Assembly: GCA_947095535.1 (NCBI GenBank)
Contig: OX352772.1
Span: 378,585,643-378,649,642, forward strand
Reading direction: 5' to 3'
DNA from: Poecilobothrus nobilitatus
Taxonomy: Eukaryota; Arthropoda; Insecta; Diptera; Dolichopodidae
DNA: 64,000 bases
Part shown: positions 46,486-57,880 of the stretch, piece by piece
How positions within the stretch are numbered: position 1 is the first letter of the stretch
Layout: every line of letters starts with the position of its first letter
Notes under the pieces: model-generated
The model's input: the letters and a program-made list of their open reading frames with translations, nothing else
What the model was told of the DNA's origin: nothing
Databases searched by the model: none
Position numbers and translations under genes: made by a program

Positions 46486-46830
46486 AATGTGTGGGGTACC
46501 TCAATGCAGCTCTAAAAGGCAGCTCGGAATTACATTACATCAAATTCGAAAAAAAATGTTTTGAACTCCAAAATTGAGAGAAAAAAGTGGATGCATACTT
46601 TACGAATGGGAAAAAAATTTCCTGAATATTTTCAAATTTGTAGTTTGCATTTTAAAAAGAAAGATTTTTTGATCCCAAACAAACGTGAAGGTGTTAAACA
46701 AAAAATTATACTGAAAAAAAAGTTCTTCCGACAAAAAACTTGCCTTAGTCTACAATTAAGTCACGAACAAATAACATAGGAAATCGTTTGAGAACTACGA
46801 AAGCAAAATTAGAAGCGCTACCGAAAATGT
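46486..46830 (+). pseudogene. THAP zinc-finger relic
   Basis: Frame 1 starts at an ATG at 46,486 with 'MCGVPQCSSKRQLGITLHQ', giving the first Cys pair. After a frameshift near 46,550 the frame at 46,561-46,779 continues with Trp10 of that frame, 'ICSLHFKKKDF' (the Cys-x2-His pair) and a 'NKREGVKQK' turn. The final PT segment appears only in a third frame. It is a dead copy, distinct in sequence from the THAP domain at 20.2 kb. Confidence 0.7.
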
Positions 46831-47840
46831 AGAAAGGTATGTGCCTATCAAGATATTTATTCAAACTTTCACCTTTAATAATAATTTACATTTTTCTAGT
46901 GCAAGGGAATTTGAATTTAGGGAAAATATAGAATTACTAAAATCAACAGAAAATTTTTCTACACAAAGTAGGGCTATAAAATATAAAAGGGTCGGAGTCC
47001 AATCAAATTGCAAAAACATAGTTTTGATTACATTAATGTGGGCTGATAACTCGGAAGCTTTATATAAAAACTGGCATACATTTTCTAAAAATTCTAGACA
47101 CAATTGTTAAGGCATGCGAAATGTTTCGTAACGAAGGGAATAGTTTGATATAACTACACTAAAATTTTTGATTAACTTTTTATCAACTATAATGCAACCT
47201 TCACCTTCACTGAAATAGGAATAGATTTTATGATTTCACCTCAATCAGGAAAAATATATTTTGCCAAATCAATTCAATTATTGGCGAACGTAATGAGATA
47301 TTTGATCTACTGGCAGTCAAGAGAACAAAATAATATATAAATCAATATACAAAAAAGGCAGGCTGAAATATGTTTGCAATTGCCACCTGAGCCAGCTTTG
47401 CAGCTACATATAAATACAAATCCACTCCAAATAAGTATATGTTAAATTAAAAATTTTAACTTCATGTGGTGCATCTCTCATGACTGATGTTTGAACCACC
47501 AACCCAATTATATTTAGATTTCTCCTAGGATCAAACCGAAAAGCATGAGTCCAACCAGCAACCAAAAGTTTTCTTCCTTCTTTTGGAGGCCGTTTAGTTA
47601 TGAAATACCTTTTTTTATCTTGCTCTGATACCAAAACTTCCATTTTAAAAATTATCTATCAAACTTACTCTAAATAATCTAAAATAAATTGCATGATTAT
47701 TTATGTTATAATAATTGTATAATAATTAAATTTTAAGAGAACTTACAAAATACTACATTGCACTATTACTCTTGATTTGTTTATGTCAGTTTATGTCCGC
47801 GTTATGTATTCAAATTTAAAATCCAGATATCGTATATTTG
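46831..47840 (-). other. Spacer with a possible FLYWCH-like fragment
   Basis: A 79-codon minus-strand frame (47,643-47,404) reads 'KRYFITKRPPKEGRKLLVAG' and 'HAFRFDPRRNLN', then loses the expected W/C/H residues. This resembles the start of a FLYWCH domain but is weak. 46,841-47,110 is open on the plus strand without recognised domain. No live gene is supported. Confidence 0.3.
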
Positions 47841-48196
47841 ACTTTTAACTTCGTCAATTGTCAATAAAATTTAAAGGGATATTTCAGCACTATACACTCG
47901 CGTAGGTAGTGTAATTATAATTAGTAGCGCTACCATAGCTTAGCTATGATAAAATATAGATTGCCAGCTTCTTTTTCATTTTAATGTATTTCCTATTTCC
48001 TATTTCAGCCAAAAAATTTTTTTTTTAATAGTTTTTATTTAATTTCAGATAATTTACAATATAAATTATGTATAAGAAATTAAAATTATATCACATTGCT
48101 AAAATATATTACAATATATAAAAGTTACTATTGAAATTTAAAAATGAAATAAGTTAAAAAAAACAAAAATAATAATTATTTATTAATTCTAAGTTG

Positions 48197-50045
48197 TCAA
48201 AGTTCCTTTAAAAATTTTTTAAGTTTATTTTTAAAAATATCTATATTTTGGCTACTTTTAATTTCATTTGGCAGAGAATTGTATAATTTTATTGCACTGC
48301 ATTTTAGACTTTTAAGTTTTATGGTTGTGTTTGATTTCGGTACTATGATATTTATCCTGTTTCTGGTTTAGTAACTATGTATCTCATCCTGTCTCATTAT
48401 TTTCAAATTTGATTTTAGTTTATTGTTTTCAATTTTATAAATGTATTTGCACTTCTCAAAGTAAATCAATTGATTTATATCCATTTGATTAGTTTTTTCA
48501 TAGAGTTCAAAAGGTTTAGCTAAGTTTGAAGAACGATTTCAGTGTTTTGTTCATATAACTATTCCAATTTGTTTGATATGAAATTTTTAGCAGTGACTCC
48601 ATCTACAAATATTATATCTAATTTTGGATAATATATGACCATTGTAGACAAGTTTTGCTGCTTTTTCTGGCAAAACACCAGCCCTATTTATTGCAATAGA
48701 AATTGGAACAATACATTTTTTTATATGGTTTATGTGATCGTCCCATTTAAGTTTTTCATCGATGATGATTCCCAGATACTTTATATTACTAACTCTTTGT
48801 ACTATGCTGTTTTTTACTTTCATATCAATTTCATGGTAGCTTTTTTTGGAGTTTTAAATACTATATAATTTGTCTTCTTAGCATTCAGGCAAAGTTCTTT
48901 CTCATCCAACCAGTCAGAAAAAATCCTCATATCATTATTTATTATGTTTTCAAGCTCACTTAAGGTTCTTGCTTCGGCTATAAGATTTGTGTCGTCCGCA
49001 TAAATATTATATTGTGAGGTCAATTTACTTTTTGGAAAATCCATTATGTATAAAAGATATAATAAAGGTCCAAGTAGTGATCCTTGTGTATCGATCCCCT
49101 CGCTGTAATATTCGTTCTTCACTAATTGTATTATTAATTTTAACACAATGTGTTCTATTAATTAAGTAATCTTTTATTAAAGAGTTACACAAACCACTTA
49201 TTCCTAAGTTATTTAAAACGTGGAGGAGCTTTGCGTGACTAACAACATCAAATGCTTTAGTTAAGTCTACAAATATAGCACCTACATACATTCCTTCATC
49301 TATTGCATCGTATATTTGTTCTAATGTTGCTGAAATTGCTGATTCAGTACCACTACTTTCTAAAAATCTATATTGATTGGGATCAAATGCGATCGAATCT
49401 TTTATAAACTCTCTGATTCTTCTATTTATAGCTTTTTCATATATTTTCGAAATTGAATTCAAAATAGAAATTGGTCTATAATTGCCACATAAAGATTTGA
49501 GCCATTTTTATGGATAGGAATAATTAACGCTTTCTTTAAGCATGTAGGAATTTTTGCCTCTTCTAAGGATTTATTAATCATATGCCTGATGGGTTGTTTT
49601 AGAATTTCCGTTAGTATCTGTAGATCTTTAACTGTTATATTATCTAAACCTGCAGCAGCATTGCAGTTTAAGTTTTTGATAATATTGAAAGTCTCATTTT
49701 CATCCACTGGACTTAAATAAATGGTTTTTGGGTTGATACTATTTTCACATCGATCATCCGATTTGTTCGACTTATTAATTCCATTCGCTTTATATGTGTT
49801 CCTATTTCTCCAAAAAATTTATTCATAGCATTAGCATTTTCTCTATCAGTTTCTGTAATTTTCCCATTTTCTTGGATTATATTAGAAATATTTTCATTTA
49901 TAGTATCCACTGTTTTTAATTGTATTGTGGATGATTTTCCATAGTTTTCTCGAATCGTTTCCAGCCTTTTCAATACTGCTGTTAATGTGATTTTGCTTGG
50001 CTTCTTTTATTATTTTAGTCACTTTCTTTTTACATTTCACGTACC
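48197..50045 (-). pseudogene. 5'-truncated LINE reverse transcriptase (copy 1)
   Basis: From 50,045: 'KVTKIIKEAKQN' and 'SRKLWKIIH' (linker), 'NAMNKFFGEIGTHI', 'NCNAAAGLDNI', 'CLKKALIIPIHKNG', then 'NSISKIYEKAINRRI' and 'AIFVDLTKAFDVV' (first catalytic Asp, 49,462-49,025). After a frameshift, 'QGSLLGPLLYLLYI' and an intact YADD at 48,991-49,002 follow. The C-terminal 'NIKYLGIIIDEKLKWDDH' and 'LKCSAIKLYNSLPNEIK' run to a TGA at 48,197-48,199. Frameshifts near 49,460 and 49,085 and stops in the C-terminus make it inactive. No endonuclease; the 5' break abuts the palindrome. Confidence 0.88.
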
Positions 50046-50055
50046 TATTATTAAA

Positions 50056-50475
50056 AATAAAATAATATGTAAAAAAAATATTTTTTAAAATATGCTTTTA
50101 TCGAAACCAAATTCGCCCCCTAAAAAGTAGAAAATAAAATTGATTGCAAAACTTTAGCTTTTTTGACTGTTATAATATAAAAGTGAATTGCTAGTGCAAG
50201 CATTTTGGACTGTTATAATATAAAAGTAAATTGCTGGAATAAGGTTAAATAAAAATCTAGGAAATTTGAGGTTCGTGTTTCTTTTTTATTCCAGCAATTT
50301 ACTTTTATATTATAACAATCCAAAATGCTTGCACTAGCAATTCACTTTTATATTATAACAGTCAAAAAAGCTAAAGTTTTGCAATCAATTTTATTTTCTA
50401 CTTTTTAGGGGGCGAATTTGGTTTCGATAAAAGCATATTTTAAAAAATATTTTTTTTACATATTATTTTATTTTA
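50056..50475. repeat. Palindrome with ~187 bp arms (copy 1)
   Basis: The left arm 50,056-50,242 and the right arm 50,286-50,475 are near-perfect reverse complements (AAATTGCTGGAATAA / TTATTCCAGCAATTT beside the centre). The 43 bp centre includes GGAAATTTGAGGTTCGTG. The right arm continues into the inverted copy of 11,640-12,265. The left arm is the extra, fold-back copy. Confidence 0.92.
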
Positions 50476-51236
50476 TACTTTTTAGTTTTAAATGAAACAC
50501 ATAATTTGAATTTAAAAATATGGGATATTTTTTATTCATACATACATTAATTATTGTTTCTGATATAAAATACGTTTTATAATTTTATACCAAATGTTTA
50601 AGTAAATTAAGAGATGTTAAATCGATTCCATTACAGCAAGAGTAAAAATTTTTTATTCCAGAAACTCATAAATAATGAAAATACCTCGAAGGGTAAAATA
50701 TGTACCAAAATACTGTGATTATATAAATATTACAATTCAACAACATAACTCGAATGAAAATGATATACATAAATGTACTTTACTGTATATTTCTATAGTA
50801 TACTATTAGTAGTATATCGTATATCCAAACAAACATCTAACCTTGAACACCTACCTACCTAATCGCTTAATAAGATCTTAACTTTTAACTTCGTCAATTG
50901 TCAATAAAATTTAAAGGGATATTTCAGCACTATACACTCGCGTAGGTAGTGTAATTATAATTAGTAGCGCTACCATAGCTTAGCTATGATAAAATATAGA
51001 TTGCCAGCTTCTTTTTCATTTTAATGTATTTCCTATTTCCTATTTCAGCCAAAAAATTTTTTTTTTAATAGTTTTTATTTAATTTCAGATAATTTACAAT
51101 ATAAATTATGTATAAGAAATTAAAATTATATCACATTGCTAAAATATATTACAATATATAAAAGTTACTATTGAAATTTAAAAATGAAATAAGTTAAAAA
51201 AAACAAAAATAATAATTATTTATTAATTCTAAGTTG

Positions 51237-53085
51237 TCAAAGTTCCTTTAAAAATTTTTTAAGTTTATTTTTAAAAATATCTATATTTTGGCTACTTTTA
51301 ATTTCATTTGGCAGAGAATTGTATAATTTTATTGCACTGCATTTTAGACTTTTAAGTTTTATGGTTGTGTTTGATTTCGGTACTATGATATTTATCCTGT
51401 TTCTGGTTTAGTAACTATGTATCTCATCCTGTCTCATTATTTTCAAATTTGATTTTAGTTTATTGTTTTCAATTTTATAAATGTATTTGCACTTCTCAAA
51501 GTAAATCAATTGATTTATATCCATTTGATTAGTTTTTTCATAGAGTTCAAAAGGTTTAGCTAAGTTTGAAGAACGATTTCAGTGTTTTGTTCATATAACT
51601 ATTCCAATTTGTTTGATATGAAATTTTTAGCAGTGACTCCATCTACAAATATTATATCTAATTTTGGATAATATATGACCATTGTAGACAAGTTTTGCTG
51701 CTTTTTCTGGCAAAACACCAGCCCTATTTATTGCAATAGAAATTGGAACAATACATTTTTTTATATGGTTTATGTGATCGTCCCATTTAAGTTTTTCATC
51801 GATGATGATTCCCAGATACTTTATATTACTAACTCTTTGTACTATGCTGTTTTTTACTTTCATATCAATTTCATGGTAGCTTTTTTTGGAGTTTTAAATA
51901 CTATATAATTTGTCTTCTTAGCATTCAGGCAAAGTTCTTTCTCATCCAACCAGTCAGAAAAAATCCTCATATCATTATTTATTATGTTTTCAAGCTCACT
52001 TAAGGTTCTTGCTTCGGCTATAAGATTTGTGTCGTCCGCATAAATATTATATTGTGAGGTCAATTTACTTTTTGGAAAATCCATTATGTATAAAAGATAT
52101 AATAAAGGTCCAAGTAGTGATCCTTGTGTATCGATCCCCTCGCTGTAATATTCGTTCTTCACTAATTGTATTATTAATTTTAACACAATGTGTTCTATTA
52201 ATTAAGTAATCTTTTATTAAAGAGTTACACAAACCACTTATTCCTAAGTTATTTAAAACGTGGAGGAGCTTTGCGTGACTAACAACATCAAATGCTTTAG
52301 TTAAGTCTACAAATATAGCACCTACATACATTCCTTCATCTATTGCATCGTATATTTGTTCTAATGTTGCTGAAATTGCTGATTCAGTACCACTACTTTC
52401 TAAAAATCTATATTGATTGGGATCAAATGCGATCGAATCTTTTATAAACTCTCTGATTCTTCTATTTATAGCTTTTTCATATATTTTCGAAATTGAATTC
52501 AAAATAGAAATTGGTCTATAATTGCCACATAAAGATTTGAGCCATTTTTATGGATAGGAATAATTAACGCTTTCTTTAAGCATGTAGGAATTTTTGCCTC
52601 TTCTAAGGATTTATTAATCATATGCCTGATGGGTTGTTTTAGAATTTCCGTTAGTATCTGTAGATCTTTAACTGTTATATTATCTAAACCTGCAGCAGCA
52701 TTGCAGTTTAAGTTTTTGATAATATTGAAAGTCTCATTTTCATCCACTGGACTTAAATAAATGGTTTTTGGGTTGATACTATTTTCACATCGATCATCCG
52801 ATTTGTTCGACTTATTAATTCCATTCGCTTTATATGTGTTCCTATTTCTCCAAAAAATTTATTCATAGCATTAGCATTTTCTCTATCAGTTTCTGTAATT
52901 TTCCCATTTTCTTGGATTATATTAGAAATATTTTCATTTATAGTATCCACTGTTTTTAATTGTATTGTGGATGATTTTCCATAGTTTTCTCGAATCGTTT
53001 CCAGCCTTTTCAATACTGCTGTTAATGTGATTTTGCTTGGCTTCTTTTATTATTTTAGTCACTTTCTTTTTACATTTCACGTACC
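51237..53085 (-). pseudogene. 5'-truncated LINE reverse transcriptase (copy 2)
   Basis: The same LINE in the second 3,040 bp copy, with the same frameshifts; YADD at 52,031-52,042. It multiplied by DNA duplication, not retrotransposition. Confidence 0.88.
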
Positions 53086-53095
53086 TATTATTAAA

Positions 53096-53515
53096 AATAA
53101 AATAATATGTAAAAAAAATATTTTTTAAAATATGCTTTTATCGAAACCAAATTCGCCCCCTAAAAAGTAGAAAATAAAATTGATTGCAAAACTTTAGCTT
53201 TTTTGACTGTTATAATATAAAAGTGAATTGCTAGTGCAAGCATTTTGGACTGTTATAATATAAAAGTAAATTGCTGGAATAAGGTTAAATAAAAATCTAG
53301 GAAATTTGAGGTTCGTGTTTCTTTTTTATTCCAGCAATTTACTTTTATATTATAACAATCCAAAATGCTTGCACTAGCAATTCACTTTTATATTATAACA
53401 GTCAAAAAAGCTAAAGTTTTGCAATCAATTTTATTTTCTACTTTTTAGGGGGCGAATTTGGTTTCGATAAAAGCATATTTTAAAAAATATTTTTTTTACA
53501 TATTATTTTATTTTA
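53096..53515. repeat. Palindrome with ~187 bp arms (copy 2)
   Basis: Second copy, displaced by 3,040 bp. Confidence 0.92.
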
Positions 53516-55425
53516 TACTTTTTAGTTTTAAATGAAACACATAATTTGAATTTAAAAATATGGGATATTTTTTATTCATACATACATTAATTATTGTTTC
53601 TGATATAAAATACGTTTTATAATTTTATACCAAATGTTTAAGTAAATTAAGAGATGTTAAATCGATTCCATTACAGCAAGAGTAAAAATTTTTTATTCCA
53701 GAAACTCATAAATAATGAAAATACCTCGAAGGGTAAAATATGTACCAAAATACTGTGATTATATAAATATTACAATTCAACAACATAACTCGAATGAAAA
53801 TGATATACATAAATGTACTTTACTGTATATTTCTATAGTATACTATTAGTAGTATATCGTATATCCAAACAAACATCTAACCTTGAACACCTACCTACCT
53901 AATCGCTTAATAAGATCATGCAGTAAAAAATGTTGACAAATATCTTGATTTAAATTATAAACAAATGGAGCGGAACAAAATCATTTAGGAAATTAGTTTA
54001 ACATAATATTATGTGTATCCAGCCATTGGTGCAGTGGTTGACGCACCGTTTCTCATTCATAAAGGAATGAAAGGTCTCGGGTTCGATTCCCGGCTGGGTA
54101 CAATAATTATAAAATAAAAAAAAAAAAATATTCATATATCGCAATATATAAATACTTTATAATATATCATTATATCACGTACACATTCCTACCAGGAAAC
54201 AAGGGTTATAAGCTACCTGTCACATTTATGTACCACGGTACCTGAATATAAATAAATAAATAAATATTATGTACATAACTACGTACATATTTACATACGT
54301 AGTTTTAATTTTTTGTGTTGACAAAATTTTGTTTGTAAATCATAATGCGTAATGCGCAAAAGCATAATTTTGTAATGATCTTTACTTTTTATATTCTTTT
54401 CTATGTACAAAAATAATATTATGTATGTAGTTCGAATTTGGCAATTGGAATTATTTTGAATAAAATTTTATTTGTATATCTATATACACAATATACATAA
54501 TAAATGTTCCTAAATAAAACACATAAAACATTAATTTTTAACGCCATACATATTCAATATGCAATAAAGAATGTTGACAAAAAATATTCTGATTGAAATC
54601 CTAAACAAATGTTTTAAAACAAAATAATTTAGCAACATAAAAATATTGTACCTATATATTTTGTGTTTTGCTAAATCCTAATACAAAACCCATGTGCACA
54701 TCAAGATTGATTGAACTAAATTATTATAGCAGGAAAGATCAAATACATGTGTATTGTATGCATGAATTATGAATAAGAAGAAAAATAAAGTTTTGAATCT
54801 ATTATACATAAAATTTTATTTAAAAAATATTGATGAATAGAGTTAAAAAAAAAAAAAAAAAAAATTATACATACACGAATTGGACTCGAACCACAGTCCA
54901 CACATTAACACTCACTTTCAAGACCTGTACACTTTCCTCTGCACCATATATGCATTAATTCAATATGCATTAAAAAATGTTGAAAGCAAATATTTTGATT
55001 TAAATACTAAACAAATGTTGTAAACAAAATAACTTAGCAACATACATAAAAATATTGTATGTATGGATTGTGTTTTGCTAATTATGCTAATACAAAACAC
55101 CAGGAAAGATCAAAAATATAATGCGTATGTTTGTATGCATGAATAAGAGATAAAAATGTAAGTTTTAAATTGATATATACAAAAATGTATACATATTTTA
55201 TTCAAAAAATTTTGATGAATAGATAGTTAAAAAAAAAAAAAATGTTGCATGTGAACTGGATTCGAACAACATGATCCCCACTTTTGAAACCTGTACACTA
55301 TCCTCTGCACCATACTACACTTACAAATGTTGCTAACAGATTACGATGATAATAAAAAGCGTGACAGAATGACAAATAAATAAATAAATAAACCGACAGC
55401 GACGAGTTAATATAAAAACATATAA
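53290..55425. repeat. Inverted copy of 10.13-12.27 kb
   Basis: Reverse complement of the segment from the CGTCGCTGTCGG block (10,140) to the palindrome-arm block (12,265). It includes the family 2 SINE (54,013-54,270), the second tRNA-like module (about 54,875-54,950) and the first tRNA-like module (55,246-55,322). It differs from the 10-12 kb copy by scattered substitutions and small indels, so it is older than the 3,040 bp duplication. Confidence 0.9.
54013..54270 (+). mobile_element. tRNA-derived SINE, family 2 (plus-strand copy)
   Basis: CAGCCATTGGTGCAGTGG and GGGTTCGATTCCCGG boxes at 54,020-54,100, body ending GTACCACGGTACCTGAAT and an AAAT tail. It lies in the inverted block, so it is the same original insertion as at 11.3 kb. 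Confidence 0.8.
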
Positions 55426-56040
55426 AAACATATAATAACATATGTTTTACTCTAATGCTAAGACAGCTGTTCAAATTTTGTACAATTTATGCGTTAAATC
55501 ATATTATAGAGCAGTTTCTTCTAAAATCAAATAAACTGGATTAGAGAATTTTGGAAAAAGTATTAAATTTTTTTATCTTCTGGTTTAAATATACATAATA
55601 TTAAATGTTTCATCATTAGATCTTATATTCGGTGGTAATGAAACTACACTACCCGCATGATTTGATATTTTGTTGCATTTATTTTGTAACTAACTAAAAC
55701 TAAACTTACTAAATCATGTAAGTATAGCAATGTACGCTTTATTAATTTTGAAATTAAATTTTTTTTTGATTCAGATAAATGAACCAGTTATTTATTATAC
55801 TCCATTGTTAGATAGAAAGCTTCATACTCCAGTTTTATGTATTTTATGTATTTATATATTGCTATCTGACATACTATTGAATTTTTAATATTATTTTGAT
55901 TTAACAAAATGAGATTCAATCCCATATTATCAACTTATGAAACCCATTGTTCATCATCAAATTGTAACATTTAAAGTGCTCACTGCAAATTCTTCGGATT
56001 GTTTATTTAAGTTTCTAATATTAAAAATCCACTTATTTTT
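55426..56040. other. AT-rich spacer
   Basis: Nothing recognised; short frames only. Confidence 0.45.
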
Positions 56041-56042
56041 TT

Positions 56043-57630
56043 TATACCCGTACGATAGAATCGGGTATAATAAAATTACTCCTCCGTTTGTAACACCTCG
56101 AAATAAGCGAGCTAGATATACTTTCAAAGGTATGGATCGGATCAGAAAAAAATTCTAAGACTTTTGAGCCATGTCCGTCCGTCCGTCAGCACGCTAACTC
56201 AAAAACTAAGAAAGCTAGAATCTTGAAATTTACACAAAATATTCTAGGAGTAATTTGTAGGTTCCCTATTTTTTTTGGTTGAGTTTGGACCAAAACTTAG
56301 GGTAGCTCTCGAACACCTAACTTTTAGATTCCCACATTTTCTTTGAAATAGAGCTATGAAATTTTAACCGCTGATAGATCTCACAAAAATATTAATTTTA
56401 TTTTTAATAACTTTTTTGTAGCCCCACCCGTTACGGAGCTACAGCTCCCCAAAAATTCAAAAAAGCTCTATATTTAAATTGTTATAGCACAAGTTGTATA
56501 AAGTAAATCTTCATTTTGAAAACGCCAAACGATTATTACTTTTATTAGCTTTAAAAGTATATATACAATAAATATATATTTGTGGCATACGGTGTCTTAA
56601 TTTACCGTTATGCGAAACTCAAATTTTGCAAAATCCTTTAACCCTTCTATCTTCTAAACGGTTTAAGTTGGAAACTTGAAATTTTGACAGAAGTTAGATC
56701 TGAAAATAAGTATGAGTCATTTGAGAAATTTTTTTTGTATCACTCCCCGTTTAGGAGCTGTAAGCGGTCAAAAACTGAAAATTTCCTATTTTTAAACACC
56801 TGTAACTTGAACACCTGTTAAAATTTTTTTGAAGTAATACACAAAAATTAAAGCTTCACCATTATACTTTTATTTCTGTTAACAACTTTTTTTAATAATA
56901 TAGGGTTACTTTATAATTGACGAAAGTGTTACTTGATTTTTTCAAATTTACTAACAAATTTCTTTAACGATTTTTTTGCATTTTGTTTTACTCGATAATT
57001 TGAAATTGTTGAGGATATAATGCGTAGTACAAAAAAATGTAAATAAATAAACAACATAACGGTTGCTTGAAGAATTTTTATTTATATGATATTGTTATAC
57101 ATACATAATGATATATATAATATCATGTTTATTTACATATCGTATATGTCACTAGTGAATGAATGATAAGAATATAGATGTATATTATATAGCGCCGCAT
57201 TTACATACATATATGTATTTTATTGTACTTATAAGAAATTATTCTGTCAATGGAATATTTAAATATAATATAATATAATATTTAAAATTATATTTACTAT
57301 TTTGTACTAAGTAAATTTAATGTACATTTACTTATTATTAAATTTATTTATTATTAAATGGTACTATAGAATATTTGAAAAAGTTTTGGATTGATAATCG
57401 TTATGTGGAAGGTTAGAATCTGCTTTTGAAGAATGTACATATAAACATATAGTTTGAATATATGTACAACCCATAGTTCCAGAAATTATAAAATTCACTC
57501 AAATTATTTTAAAATACTAAAATATTAAAAAAATAATATTGTAAGCAGAGTGACAGGCTGTGAACATACTAACGGTTCGTACGGGTATCTAAGAGTTGGC
57601 AAAGGCAACTGTATTCTTCCTCGTTTAAAA
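56043..57630 (+). mobile_element. GTCC-microsatellite element, copy A2
   Basis: Starts TATACCCGTACGA and has CGTACGGGTAT near 57,577, followed by the same ~35 bp edge (AACTCTTAG/GGCAACTG complement) as copy A1. GTCCGTCCGTCCGTC lies at 56,172-56,187. Interior words (AATTTACCGTTATG near 56,598, ACGGAGCTACAGC near 56,433) match the other elements. The 73-codon open frame over its start is incidental. Confidence 0.72.
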
Positions 57631-57880
57631 TTATGTTTTTTGGAAAGATGGGAAGAGAGGTATTTTTACATTTTCTATATGTATTAGAACACTCTTTTAC
57701 ACAGCAACGATAATAAATTTTACACATTGTTCCACTATATTACTATTTATTAATAATCACTTCTATATCTCTATATTTTTTTATTTTTTTATATTATTTA
57801 TACAAATTTATTTATTTTTTAGATTTTTTGTATTATTTTTTTTTTATATATTATTTAGACACAATGATTTTTTTTTTTTT

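Larger units (their letters stand above)
47841..50880. repeat. 3,040 bp direct duplication, copy 1
   Basis: Repeats at 50,881-53,920 with a constant 3,040 bp offset and no difference that I could find. It contains a 5'-truncated LINE (minus), a palindrome and an inverted copy of 11,640-12,265. The junction between copies joins TAAGATC to TTAACTTTTAACTTCG. The left flank is CGTATATTTG and the right flank after copy 2 is ATGCAGTAAAAAATG, which is the expected continuation of the inverted block. Confidence 0.96.
50881..53920. repeat. 3,040 bp direct duplication, copy 2
   Basis: Second copy, base for base the same as far as I could compare by eye; every open frame recurs with the same length and offset. 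After 53,920 the sequence continues as the inverted copy of 10.1-11.6 kb, so this copy carries the original right-hand junction. Confidence 0.96.
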
